The notes beneath the pieces were generated by a model. That model searched no databases, was not told the origin of the DNA, and saw nothing but the letters and a program-made list of their open reading frames with translations. From Camelimonas lactis (GTDB lineage: Bacteria > Pseudomonadota > Alphaproteobacteria > Rhizobiales > Beijerinckiaceae), in NCBI RefSeq assembly GCF_004342915.1, contig NZ_SLWL01000017.1:1-64000 (forward strand): a stretch of DNA of 64,000 nucleotides, given 5' to 3'. Below, piece by piece: positions 1 through 8,390 of the stretch. Position 1 is the first letter of the stretch. Each line of letters opens with the position of its first letter. The position numbers and the translations under genes were made by a program.

Positions 1-12
1 GGCTGCCCGAGG

Positions 13-102
13 CGTGGAATCGATGCCCACGATGCCGTGGAATCCATGCCCACGATCGCGTGGAATCGATGCCCATCATCCGTGGAATCCGCAGGGAAGG
101 TC
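13..102. repeat. 23-bp tandem repeat, about 3.4 copies
   Basis: Units begin at 13, 36, 59 and 81, each starting CGTGGAATC and continuing with C/GATGCCCA. The first two are 23 bp, the third 22 bp and the last is partial. The unit length is not a multiple of three, so the repeat cannot encode a repeated peptide. It forms the 5' end of the crotonase reading frame, in the place where the family's first beta strand should be encoded. Confidence 0.85.
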
Positions 103-930
103 AACATCATGAACGACGCGTTCATGATGTTGACGCCTGGCGTGCTCGCGCGCCTGGAGGCCGACGCCGCGAATATCCGCGGCGTGATCGTCACCTCCGC
201 CAAGAGCTCCTTTCTCGCGGGCGGTGACCTCGCCCTGATGTCCCGGGCCCGGCCGGGGATGGAGGCGGAAATCTTCGCGCATTTCGAGCGGCTTAAAAGC
301 TATCTGCGGCGGCTGGAGACTCTCGGTCCCCCGGTGGTCGCAGTTGTGAACGGCGCGGCGCTGGGCGGCGGCTACGAGCTTTGCCTTGCCTGCCATCACC
401 GCATTGCCCTTGATCGCGACGATGCGCAGCTTGGCCTGCCGGAGATCGAATTCGGCATTCTCCCGGCCGCTGGCGGCGTCATCCGCCTGACGCACCGGCT
501 GGGGTTCGACAGGGCCCTGCCATGGCTGCTGCAGGGCCGGTGCGTGTCGTTGCGGCAGGCCGTTGCCGAAGGCCTGGTGGAAGAACGCGCGGACACGTTG
601 GCGGAGGCCAGGGACCGCGCCCGCGCGTGGATATTGGGGAACTCCAGGCCCGTGCAGCCGTTTGATGCTCCTGGCCGGACGTTCGGCGCCCACAGCCTCT
701 CAGGCGCCGATCGAACGGCGTTGCAGCGTGCGGTGGAGCGGGCGCGACCGCCCGGCGACCACGGCAATCTTGCCGCGACCCGGATCGCCGAGGTGGCGGC
801 CCAGAGCCTTTATCTGCCCTGGGACGTGATCTCCAGGATTGAGACACGCTGCTTCGTCGAGCTGCTGATGTCGGACGAGGCGCAAGCCAGGATCGCCGCC
901 TTTTTCGCGCCCCGGCGCGCGGCGGGCTAA
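37..930 (+). CDS. Enoyl-CoA hydratase/crotonase-like protein, N-terminus disturbed
   Basis: Crotonase-fold protein resembling the hydratase half of FadB/FadJ enzymes. From the first ATG, AGGD (61-64) and NGAALGGGYE (105-114) supply the oxyanion-hole regions. Glu114 and Glu136 (in LPEIE) match the two catalytic glutamates of enoyl-CoA hydratase. The C-terminal stretch (LPWDVISRIETRCFVELL) is typical of the multifunctional enzymes, but no dehydrogenase domain follows. The usual first strand before the KVN(I)MND motif is replaced by residues read from a 23-bp tandem repeat. The frame stays open to the left edge of the window, so the true start may lie upstream; ATG 109 is another candidate. It sits 19 nt before npdG on the same strand. 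It may be an active stand-alone hydratase or a damaged gene. Confidence 0.75.
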   Translation: MESMPTIAWNRCPSSVESAGKVNIMNDAFMMLTPGVLARLEADAANIRGVIVTSAKSSFLAGGDLALMSRARPGMEAEIFAHFERLKSYLRRLETLGPPVVAVVNGAALGGGYELCLACHHRIALDRDDAQLGLPEIEFGILPAAGGVIRLTHRLGFDRALPWLLQGRCVSLRQAVAEGLVEERADTLAEARDRARAWILGNSRPVQPFDAPGRTFGAHSLSGADRTALQRAVERARPPGDHGNLAATRIAEVAAQSLYLPWDVISRIETRCFVELLMSDEAQARIAAFFAPRRAAG

Positions 931-949
931 CCAGCAATGGAGAATTGAG

Positions 950-1615
950 ATGAACAGGACCTACGCCATTCTTGGCGGAACGGGGGCGCTCGGGTTCGGG
1001 CTGGCGCTGCGCCTGGCGCGTTCTGGCGGTCGCGTCGTTATCGGTTCGCGCAGTCAGGAGAAGGCGGAGGAGGCGGCCGTTCGCGCGCGCGCCATTCTTG
1101 CGGAAGGCGGCGCGGCGACGATCGATATCCAGGCGGCGGAGAATGGCGCCGCCGCGGCGCAGGCCGATCTGGTCTTCGTCACGGTTCCCTATGCGCAGCA
1201 AAAAACGCTGCTCTCCGAAGTCTCCGGGCGCCTGCAAGGCAAGATCGTCATCGACGCCACGGTCCCGCTGGCGCCGCCCAGGGTTGGTGTTGTCCAGTTG
1301 CCGGAAGGCGGGTCGGCGGCCGTGGCGGCCCAGGCCATGCTCGGCGGAGGCGTCAGGCTGGTGTCGGCATTTCAGAACGTCGCAGCCGACAAGCTTCAAT
1401 CGCTGGAGCCGCTCGATTGCGACGTGCTGGTGACCGGCGACGACAGGGCCGCGTGCCTGGAGGTGGTCGCGCTGATCGAAAGGCTGGGCCTGACCGGCTA
1501 TTACGCCGGGCCGCTGGCGAATTCGGCGGCGACGGAAGCCCTGACCTCGCTGCTGATCCAGATCAACCGGCAATTCCGCTGCCAGGCCGGCGTCCGCATC
1601 ACAGGCGTGACGTGA
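950..1615 (+). CDS. npdG: F420-dependent NADP+ oxidoreductase (Fno/NpdG)
   Basis: Transfers hydride between NADPH and coenzyme F420 in the cytoplasm; in bacteria this normally supplies F420H2. The 221-residue length fits the family. The Rossmann loop is GGTGALG (9-15). S33-R34 at the end of the second strand matches the residues that bind the 2'-phosphate of NADP. The N-terminal ILGGTG start and the later AFQNVAADKLQ segment are family features. A GGAG ribosome site precedes ATG 950. The stop codon overlaps the cofC start (TGATG), suggesting coupled translation. Its place beside F420 synthesis genes supports an F420 role over a generic NADP oxidoreductase coenzyme-F420-like domain. Confidence 0.9.
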   Translation: MNRTYAILGGTGALGFGLALRLARSGGRVVIGSRSQEKAEEAAVRARAILAEGGAATIDIQAAENGAAAAQADLVFVTVPYAQQKTLLSEVSGRLQGKIVIDATVPLAPPRVGVVQLPEGGSAAVAAQAMLGGGVRLVSAFQNVAADKLQSLEPLDCDVLVTGDDRAACLEVVALIERLGLTGYYAGPLANSAATEALTSLLIQINRQFRCQAGVRITGVT

Positions 1616-2298
1616 TGCACGTCATCGTTCCGGTCAAATCCTTTGCGCACGCCAAGAGCCGTCTCAGCACGGTGCTCGACGGCGCGCTGCGGCGGCGGCT
1701 GGCCCGCGCCATGGCGCGATCCGTGCTGGTTGAGCTTGCACAGGTCAGGGCGCCCGGCCGGATACTGGTGGTCACTTCCGAGCCGGAAATGGTGGAGATC
1801 GCACAGTCCCTCGGGATTGAAAGTCTCCGGGACGGGGGCGTGGGCGGACTGAACGGCGCCCTTGCTGAGGCGGAGGGCTGGCTTGGCCCGGCGGATGACG
1901 GGATCGCGGTTGTCTGCGCCGACCTTCCTTTCTTTCGCGCCGCCGAGTTCGAGCGGATGCGCGCAGCCCATGCGGCGCTCGGGCCCACGGGCGTCACCAT
2001 TGCCAGCGACCACGCCGGGGCCGGCACGAACGTCCGGATGGTCACGGGGGCGGGCCGCTTTCCTTATCTCTACGGGGCGCGGAGCGCGCGCGCGCATACG
2101 CTGGCGGCGCGGAAGGCAGGGGCGCCGCACCAGTTGTTCGCGTCCGAAACATTCGCGCTCGATCTCGACACCCCAGCCGACGTCGCCAGGGTCTTTCAGA
2201 CGGCGGCAGGCCAGGCCGGCCAGGCGCAGGCGGTGAGAACGATCCTGTCGTCCCGTCCAGGGGCACCACCGGAGATCTCCAGCCATGGAAAAGCATAA
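1615..2298 (+). CDS. cofC: 2-phospho-L-lactate (or analogue) guanylyltransferase CofC
   Basis: Activates a three-carbon phospho-acid (2-phospholactate, PEP or 3-phosphoglycerate, depending on lineage) with GTP for F420 assembly. The start VIVPVKSF with KSRLS (14-18) is the nucleotide-binding N-terminus of the CofC family, and CADLPFF (101-107) is the metal-binding loop. Length is 227 residues. I chose ATG 1615 because it overlaps the npdG stop; an open frame extends upstream but only inside npdG. It overlaps the next gene by 14 bp. Which phospho-acid it uses cannot be read from sequence alone. Confidence 0.88.
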   Translation: MHVIVPVKSFAHAKSRLSTVLDGALRRRLARAMARSVLVELAQVRAPGRILVVTSEPEMVEIAQSLGIESLRDGGVGGLNGALAEAEGWLGPADDGIAVVCADLPFFRAAEFERMRAAHAALGPTGVTIASDHAGAGTNVRMVTGAGRFPYLYGARSARAHTLAARKAGAPHQLFASETFALDLDTPADVARVFQTAAGQAGQAQAVRTILSSRPGAPPEISSHGKA

Positions 2299-4729
2299 AC
2301 CAGCGGCGGGTCCGCATTTGCCGGATTTGCCGGACAGGGCCGCCGCGCTGAACCTGCTTGCGCTTCCGACCGCGACGCTTCTCGGCATGGCCCGGGATTG
2401 CCGCGACGCCGGTTTCGGCCACCGGGTGAGCTACTCCCGCAAGGTCTTCATTCCGCTCACGGAGCTGTGCAGGGACGTCTGTCACTATTGCACCTTCGCC
2501 AAGGCGCCCAGCCGGCTCGCCGCTCCGTTCATGACCATGGAGCAGGTGCTGGATGTCGTTCGCCGCGGGCAGGCGGCCGGCTGTAACGAGGCGCTCCTGA
2601 CCCTGGGCGAAAAGCCGGAGCTGCGTTATGCGGCGGCCAGGGAATGGCTCGAAGTCAGGGGCTACGCCAGCACCCTCGACTACCTCCATGCGGTCTGTTC
2701 GAAAATCCTCGAAGAAACCGGCATGCTGCCGCACGTCAACGCCGGCACCATGACGCCGGACGAACTGGCGCGGCTGCGTGAAGTCTCGCCGTCCATGGGC
2801 CTGATGCTGGAAAGCGGATCCGCGCGCCTTTGCACGCGCGGCCAGCCGCATTTCGGCTCGCCAGACAAGGTTCCGGCGGTTCGCCTGGAAACGCTGGTCA
2901 ACGCCGGCAGATTGCATATCCCGATGACCACCGGGTTGCTGGTGGGGATCGGCGAGACGCCCGAAGAATTCGTGGATTCCCTGCTCATGATCCGTGCGGT
3001 GCACGCGGACTGGGGCAATATCCAGGAAGTCATCATCCAGAATTTTCGCGCCAAGGCCGGCACCAGGATGGCCCGGACGCCAGAGCCGGACGCGGAGCGC
3101 TTCCAGCGCGCCATCGCCATCGCCCGGCTCGTGCTTGGCCCGGCGATGAGCATTCAGGCTCCGCCCAATCTGGCGCATGGCGACCTCCGCGCCCTTATCG
3201 ACGCCGGCGTCAACGACTGGGGCGGCGTTTCGCCAGTGACGCCGGACCACGTCAATCCCGAAGCGCCCTGGCCGCAGCTGGAGCGGCTGGCGCGGGAAAC
3301 CGCGGCCGCCGGCAAGGAGCTCGTGCAGCGACTGACGGTGTATCCGCGCTACATCGATCCCCGCGGGCCGTGGATCGACCGCAAGATGCTGCGCCATGTC
3401 CTGGCCCGCTCCGACGCCGAAGGCTACGCCCGGGAGTGCAACTGGGTGGCTGGCGGTCTCGCGCCGCCTGACACGTCAATTTTCGATGGCCTTGAAAACC
3501 CGGTCCAGGCGCACGAAGCGCGGTCTGACATCGCCAGGATCGTGACCGCGGCGATGGCGGGCGAGCGGTTGCAGGCAGCAGAGATAGAAGCCCTGTTTGG
3601 CGTTCGCGGCCGCGACCTGCTGTTCGTTTGCCAGGCGGCCGACGCCCTGCGCAGGCGCCAGTCGGGCGACGAGGTCAGCTATGTGGTCGTCCGCAATATC
3701 AATTACACCAATGTTTGCGCCTATGCGTGCGCCTTCTGCGCTTTCTCGAAGGGCAAGACGCATGAGGCCCTGCGCGGCAAACCCTACGACCTGGACCTGT
3801 CCGAGATCTCCCGACGGGTCAACGAAGCCTGGGATCGCGGCGCCGCCGAAGTCTGCATGCAGGGGGGAATCAGCCCTGACTATACGGGTGAAACCTATCT
3901 GAACATCCTGCGCGCGGTGAAACAGGCGCAGCCGGACATCCATGTTCACGCCTTCTCGCCGCTCGAAGTCACGCAGGGGGCCGCGACGCTCGGGCTTTCG
4001 CTGCGGGACTATCTGATGCGGCTGAAGCAAGCCGGGCTGGGGTCCTTGCCTGGCACGGCGGCCGAGGTGCTGCACGATGACGTGCGCGACATCCTCTGCA
4101 AGGGCAAACTCACGACCGGCGAATGGGTTGCGGCGATCGAGCAGGCGCATGAGGTCGGCCTCAAGACGACGTCGACGATCATGTATGGCCATGTCGATCA
4201 CCCGCGGCACTGGGCGCATCACCTTCTGCTGCTGCGCGATGTCCAGGAGCGGACAGGGGGCGTCACCGAGTTCGTGCCGCTGCCTTTCGTTGCGATGGAA
4301 GCCCCGATCTACCTGCGCGGCGGGGCCCGGCCTGGCCCGACGTTCCGCGAGGCCATCCTCATGCACGCCGTCGCGCGACTGGCGCTGAATCCGCTGATCC
4401 CGAACATCCAGGCGTCATGGGTGAAGCTGGGCCCGGAGGGGGTCGCGATCGCGCTGAGGGCCGGGGCGAACGACCTTGGCGGCACGCTCATGAACGAATC
4501 CATCACCCGCGCCGCCGGCGCGCAGCATGGTCAGGAATCCACGCCAGAACAGATGGAGCAACTGATCGCGCAGGTTGGCCGCCGGCCGGCGCAGCGGACG
4601 ACCCTGTACAAAAGGCAGGCGCCGGACCGGGCCAAGGCGTCGTTTGGCGCGCCTGACCTCCTGCCGGTCGTCAACCGCCCCTACGCCCGCCGGCGCCCGG
4701 CGACGGACGCGCGGGAGGCGGCGCCATGA
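2285..4729 (+). CDS. fbiC: Bifunctional deazaflavin (Fo) synthase, CofG-CofH fusion
   Basis: Makes Fo, the deazaflavin core of F420, from tyrosine and 5-amino-6-ribitylaminouracil. At 814 residues it holds two radical SAM modules. The N-terminal CofG half has CxxxCxxC at C62, C66 and C69 (CRDVCHYC). The C-terminal CofH half has C478, C482 and C485 (CAYACAFC). Archaea and cyanobacteria usually have separate CofG and CofH; the fusion is the actinobacterial form, which agrees with the known horizontal spread of F420 genes into some proteobacteria. It overlaps cofC at its start, and its stop overlaps the thioesterase start (ATGA). No frameshift is seen. Confidence 0.94.
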   Translation: MEKHKPAAGPHLPDLPDRAAALNLLALPTATLLGMARDCRDAGFGHRVSYSRKVFIPLTELCRDVCHYCTFAKAPSRLAAPFMTMEQVLDVVRRGQAAGCNEALLTLGEKPELRYAAAREWLEVRGYASTLDYLHAVCSKILEETGMLPHVNAGTMTPDELARLREVSPSMGLMLESGSARLCTRGQPHFGSPDKVPAVRLETLVNAGRLHIPMTTGLLVGIGETPEEFVDSLLMIRAVHADWGNIQEVIIQNFRAKAGTRMARTPEPDAERFQRAIAIARLVLGPAMSIQAPPNLAHGDLRALIDAGVNDWGGVSPVTPDHVNPEAPWPQLERLARETAAAGKELVQRLTVYPRYIDPRGPWIDRKMLRHVLARSDAEGYARECNWVAGGLAPPDTSIFDGLENPVQAHEARSDIARIVTAAMAGERLQAAEIEALFGVRGRDLLFVCQAADALRRRQSGDEVSYVVVRNINYTNVCAYACAFCAFSKGKTHEALRGKPYDLDLSEISRRVNEAWDRGAAEVCMQGGISPDYTGETYLNILRAVKQAQPDIHVHAFSPLEVTQGAATLGLSLRDYLMRLKQAGLGSLPGTAAEVLHDDVRDILCKGKLTTGEWVAAIEQAHEVGLKTTSTIMYGHVDHPRHWAHHLLLLRDVQERTGGVTEFVPLPFVAMEAPIYLRGGARPGPTFREAILMHAVARLALNPLIPNIQASWVKLGPEGVAIALRAGANDLGGTLMNESITRAAGAQHGQESTPEQMEQLIAQVGRRPAQRTTLYKRQAPDRAKASFGAPDLLPVVNRPYARRRPATDAREAAP

Positions 4730-5196
4730 ACGCGACAACAAAAGCGCCCTCGCGGCGGCGCCCAGTCCCGTCGCGCCGGCAGGATTTTTTTCATTTTGAA
4801 GACATCACGACCCGGTGGAACGACAACGACGTCTACGGGCACATGAATAACGCCGTGCATTATGCGTTGTTCGACAGCGTCGTGAACCGCTGGCTCCACG
4901 ATGTGGGCAGGAAACACGCCTTGCGCCAGGACTGTATTGGCCTGGTCGTCCATAGCCGCTGCGACTATCACGCCGAGCTTGCGTATCCGCACAGGATCGT
5001 GGCCGGACTGCGCATCGACAGCCTCGGGCAAACCTCGGCGACCTATCGGGTCGCGTTGTTTGCGGAACACGGGGAGCTGGCCGCGGCCGAGGGCCTTTTC
5101 GTCCACGTCTATGTCGACAGGGCGACGCGCCGGCCCCAGCCGCTGACGGAGGGGCTGCGCACGGCCATGGCCGGCCTGCTGCGCCCGGAGGCATAG
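4726..5196 (+). CDS. Hotdog-fold acyl-CoA thioesterase (4-hydroxybenzoyl-CoA thioesterase family)
   Basis: A 156-residue hotdog protein. The segment TRWNDNDVYGHMNNAVHY (residues 29-46) is the active-site helix region of the YbgC/4HBT family, with D33 or D35 as the likely acid. The first 20 residues are basic and probably disordered. Hydrolysis of a CoA thioester is expected; the substrate is unknown. It shares ATGA with the end of fbiC, so it belongs to the F420 transcript, yet no step of F420 synthesis needs a thioesterase. This points to a CoA-dependent catabolic pathway in the same operon. Confidence 0.8.
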   Translation: MNATTKAPSRRRPVPSRRQDFFHFEDITTRWNDNDVYGHMNNAVHYALFDSVVNRWLHDVGRKHALRQDCIGLVVHSRCDYHAELAYPHRIVAGLRIDSLGQTSATYRVALFAEHGELAAAEGLFVHVYVDRATRRPQPLTEGLRTAMAGLLRPEA

Positions 5197-5219
5197 CGGC
5201 CCGTGAACGAAAATGTCTC

Positions 5220-5260
5220 TTTTTCTGAGCGGCGCGGACATTGTCCTTCTCTTCAGAAAA
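5220..5260. promoter_or_regulatory. Inverted repeat upstream of the transporter genes
   Basis: TTTTCTGA (5221-5228) is matched by TCAGAAAA (5253-5260), a perfect 8-bp inverted repeat with a 24-nt gap. It lies in the 150-bp space between the thioesterase and the binding-protein gene, the only sizeable gap in the operon. It could be an operator or an mRNA stem. No convincing sigma-70 promoter was found beside it. Confidence 0.35.
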
Positions 5261-5346
5261 GCGAGAGTCATGTCGGGATCAACCTGGGAATAACCTGAAA
5301 ATCCCGGTCCCATTACGCAATAATAAAAGTTGTCGGGAGAGGATCC

Positions 5347-6495
5347 ATGAAGAATGGTCTCGCGCGGACCGCGTTCGCGGCCGCCCTTTCGCTCGCCATG
5401 TCGCTGCCAGCCCTTGCCGACATCAAGATCGGCGCTTTCACATCCGCGACCGGACCCGCGTCATTCCTTGGCGAGCCACAACGGCTGACGCTTGAAATGC
5501 TGGTCCGGCAGATCAATGCGGCCGGCGGCGTCAATGGCGAACGGATCAATCTCGTCTATTACGACGACGCATCGGATGCGAGCGCCTCGCGCAACTTCGC
5601 CGTCCGCATGATCGAGGAAGACGGGGTGGCCGCGATCATTGGCGGCTCTGGCACCGGAAACTCGATGGCCATCATCCCGGTGATTGAAGACGCGAAGATC
5701 CCGTTCGTGTCCTTTTCCGGCGGCGTCGAGATCATCGACCCCGTCCGCAAATGGGTGTTCAAGCCGCCGCACACCGACCTGATGGCCTGTGAGAAAATCT
5801 TTGATGACATGAAGGCGCTCGGGTTGAGCCGGGCGGCGCTCATCGCGGGGCAGGGCGGTTTCGCCAAATCCATGGCGAAACAGTGCGCGGCGCTGGCTCC
5901 GAAAAAGTCCATCACCATCCTGGCCCAGGAGAGCTACGGCCCGCGGGACAGCGACATGACCCCGCAACTCAATCGCATCAAGGCGATCCCTGGCGTTGAG
6001 GCCGTCATCAACGCTGATATCGGCCAGGGGCCGGCGATCGTCACCCGCAACTTCCGGCAGCTCGGCATGACGCAGACCCTCTATATGAGCCACGCGGCCG
6101 CGACGCTCGGCTACCTCGAGGCGGTGGGCAAGGATGGCGACGGAATCCGCATTCCCGCGCCGCTGCTGCTGGTGGCCGACACCCTGGCCGACAGCGATCC
6201 GCAGAAGAAGGTTCTCGTGAAATATCGTGACGACTATGTCGCGGCGACGAAGCGGCAGCCGGACGCCTTTGGCGGCTACGCCCATGACGGCCTGCTGCTG
6301 CTCGTCGATGCGATGAAACGGGCGAAGAGCGCGGAGCCGCAAAAGGTTCGCGACGCGCTTGAGGCCACCGACGGCTTCGTCGGCACGGTCGGGCCGATCC
6401 ACATGACGCCGGCCGATCACCTCGGCATCGACCTCGGCAGCTTTGCAATGCTGACGATCAGGGGCGGTCAATGGGCGCCTGCTGCGGGCAGGTGA
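5347..6495 (+). CDS. Periplasmic branched-chain amino acid-type ABC substrate-binding protein
   Basis: 382 residues with a Sec signal peptide (cleavage near ALA-D, 24/25), followed by the type I periplasmic binding fold of the LivJ/LivK family (DIKIGAFTSATGPASFLGE...). It should capture the substrate for the permeases and ATPases that follow. Members bind amino acids, amides, aromatic acids or other carboxylates, so the substrate cannot be named. A GGGAGAGG ribosome site precedes ATG 5347. Its place inside the F420 gene set makes it the best handle on the pathway's substrate. Confidence 0.9.
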   Translation: MKNGLARTAFAAALSLAMSLPALADIKIGAFTSATGPASFLGEPQRLTLEMLVRQINAAGGVNGERINLVYYDDASDASASRNFAVRMIEEDGVAAIIGGSGTGNSMAIIPVIEDAKIPFVSFSGGVEIIDPVRKWVFKPPHTDLMACEKIFDDMKALGLSRAALIAGQGGFAKSMAKQCAALAPKKSITILAQESYGPRDSDMTPQLNRIKAIPGVEAVINADIGQGPAIVTRNFRQLGMTQTLYMSHAAATLGYLEAVGKDGDGIRIPAPLLLVADTLADSDPQKKVLVKYRDDYVAATKRQPDAFGGYAHDGLLLLVDAMKRAKSAEPQKVRDALEATDGFVGTVGPIHMTPADHLGIDLGSFAMLTIRGGQWAPAAGR

Positions 6496-6556
6496 CAGCA
6501 CACGGCATGCGGGCGCGTTTGCCCGGTATCGGCCCCGCCCATCTCTGGCAGGATTT

Positions 6557-7435
6557 ATGATGGTGACGATCTTACAGCTGATCGTTTCAGGCCTGACGGT
6601 CGGAGCGATCTATGCCCTCGTGGCGGTCGGTTTTACGCTTATCTATCGCGCGTCCGGCATCTTCAACTTCGCGCAAGGCGAATTCTTCATGCTGGGAGGA
6701 ATGCTGGCCGGAATCGCCATGGCCAGCTATGGCCTGTCCTATCCGGTCGCGGCGCTGCTGGCCTGCGTGATCACCGTGATCTTCGGCCTCGCGCTCTTCC
6801 TGCTCGGCATCAATCCGGCCCGCTCCGCCTCGCCGATCCAGCTGCTGATCCTGACGATCGGCGCGTCGCTGCTGGCGCGTGGCCTCGCTTCCGCGATCCT
6901 CGGCAAGGACTTTGTCAGGCTACCCCAGCTTTTGCCCTGGGACGTGTGGCGCATCGGCGGCGTGGTGATCCAGGTCCAGGCGGTGGCGATCGTCGCCGGC
7001 GCGTTCCTGATCGTCTCCGCCATGGGGATATTTCTCTCCCGCGCGCTCACCGGCAAGGCGATCGTCGCGGTCGCGGCGAATACCGTGGGGGCGCAGCTTG
7101 TGGGCATCAACCGGGTCGCGGTTATCAGCCTCTGCTTCGCGCTGTCGGCGCTGATCGGATCGCTTGGCGGCATCCTCGCGACGCCGATCACGCTGACGAG
7201 TTACGACACCGGCGTCATGCTCGCCATCAAGGGCTTCACGGGCGCCATGCTCGGCGGCGTCGGCAAGCCCTATGGGCCAGTCATCGGCGGTCTGCTGGTG
7301 GGCCTGCTGGAGGCGTTCGGCGCCGGCTTCCTGTCGTCCGTCTACAAGGACGCCCTCGCCCTGGTTGTTCTTCTGCTGGTGTTCGCGCTGTTCCCCCAAG
7401 GTATTTTTGCCTCGCGATCGGTAGAAAGGGTCTGA
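6557..7435 (+). CDS. livH: Branched-chain amino acid-type ABC permease (LivH family)
   Basis: 292 residues, very hydrophobic, about eight membrane helices. The N-terminus (GLTVGAIYALVAVGFTLIYRASGIFNFAQGEFFMLGG) is the LivH signature. It forms the inner-membrane channel with the LivM-type protein encoded 1 nt downstream. The 61-bp gap from the binding-protein gene has no clear terminator, so the two are probably co-transcribed. Confidence 0.92.
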   Translation: MMVTILQLIVSGLTVGAIYALVAVGFTLIYRASGIFNFAQGEFFMLGGMLAGIAMASYGLSYPVAALLACVITVIFGLALFLLGINPARSASPIQLLILTIGASLLARGLASAILGKDFVRLPQLLPWDVWRIGGVVIQVQAVAIVAGAFLIVSAMGIFLSRALTGKAIVAVAANTVGAQLVGINRVAVISLCFALSALIGSLGGILATPITLTSYDTGVMLAIKGFTGAMLGGVGKPYGPVIGGLLVGLLEAFGAGFLSSVYKDALALVVLLLVFALFPQGIFASRSVERV

Positions 7436-7436
7436 C

Positions 7437-8390
7437 ATGCGCAATAAACTTGCTTCTCCTTATGCGCCGCCCGTCATCATCGCTGCGTCCATCGTGCTCA
7501 TCTCCTGCCTTCCGCTCACAAATTTTCAGGTTCGCATGGCGACCCTGCTGTTTATCTTTTCGACCGTGGTCCTGGGGAAGAACCTGCTCATGGGCTACGC
7601 CGGACAGATCAGTCTCGGGCACGGCGCCTTCTTCGGGCTCGGCGCCTACACGGTCGCGATCGGCGCCGCGCGCTACGGGCTTTCGCCGTGGCTGCTGACG
7701 GCCATGTCCCTGCCGGCCGCCGGCGTCATCGCGTGGATCATCGGCCGGCCGATCCTCAAGTTACGCGGTTACCATCTGGCGATGGCCACCCTGGCGTTCG
7801 GATCGATATTCGCGATGGTGCTGACGAACGCGGTGCACATCACCGGCGGCCCGGATGGAATGGCCCTGGACATGGCCGCCGTCCGGCTCTTCGGCATGAC
7901 GCCGAGATGGAGCTGGTACTGGATCTGCGGCGGCGTCCTCGTTCTGGCGATGTACCTGCTCGCCAGTCTGCTTGACAGCCCGACAGGGCGCGAGATGCGG
8001 GCCATTCACGACAGCGAAATCGCGGCCGGCGTGCTCGGCATCGATGTTGCGCAGGCGAAGCTGCGCGCCTTCGTCATCTCGGCGGTTTTCACGACATTGG
8101 CGGGGTGCTGCTTCGTCATGTTCGACCGTTACATCACGCCGCAATCGGCGGGCATCCTCCGCTCGATCGAATTCGTGACCATGACCGTCGTCGGCGGCCT
8201 GGGCTCCGCCATCGGCAGCATCATCGGCGCGGCGATCTTCGTGGTGCTGCCGCAGTTTCTGACTGTTTTCCACGAATACGAGCAGGCCATCCTGGGGCTC
8301 ATCCTGGTGATCATCATGGTCCTGCTGCCCAAAGGCATTGCGCCGAGCCTCGCCGGCTGGCTGCGTTCGCGGAGGGCCTCGTCGTGCTGA
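7437..8390 (+). CDS. livM: Branched-chain amino acid-type ABC permease (LivM family)
   Basis: 317 residues with multiple membrane helices. GKNLLMGYAGQISLGHGAFFGLGAYT and the later VVGGLGSAIGSIIGA segment are diagnostic of LivM. It pairs with the LivH-type permease. The start is 1 nt after the livH stop and its 3' end overlaps the livG start by 7 bp, so the transporter genes appear translationally coupled. Confidence 0.92.
   Translation: MRNKLASPYAPPVIIAASIVLISCLPLTNFQVRMATLLFIFSTVVLGKNLLMGYAGQISLGHGAFFGLGAYTVAIGAARYGLSPWLLTAMSLPAAGVIAWIIGRPILKLRGYHLAMATLAFGSIFAMVLTNAVHITGGPDGMALDMAAVRLFGMTPRWSWYWICGGVLVLAMYLLASLLDSPTGREMRAIHDSEIAAGVLGIDVAQAKLRAFVISAVFTTLAGCCFVMFDRYITPQSAGILRSIEFVTMTVVGGLGSAIGSIIGAAIFVVLPQFLTVFHEYEQAILGLILVIIMVLLPKGIAPSLAGWLRSRRASSC

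Noticed and set aside
13-102. Repeat array considered as a CRISPR
   Set aside because: The units are directly adjacent with no unique spacers, and no cas gene is in the window. The same holds for the 14-bp repeats at 55963-56004.
2042-3397. 451-residue open frame on the minus strand
   Set aside because: Antisense to cofC and fbiC, both of which are clear on the plus strand.
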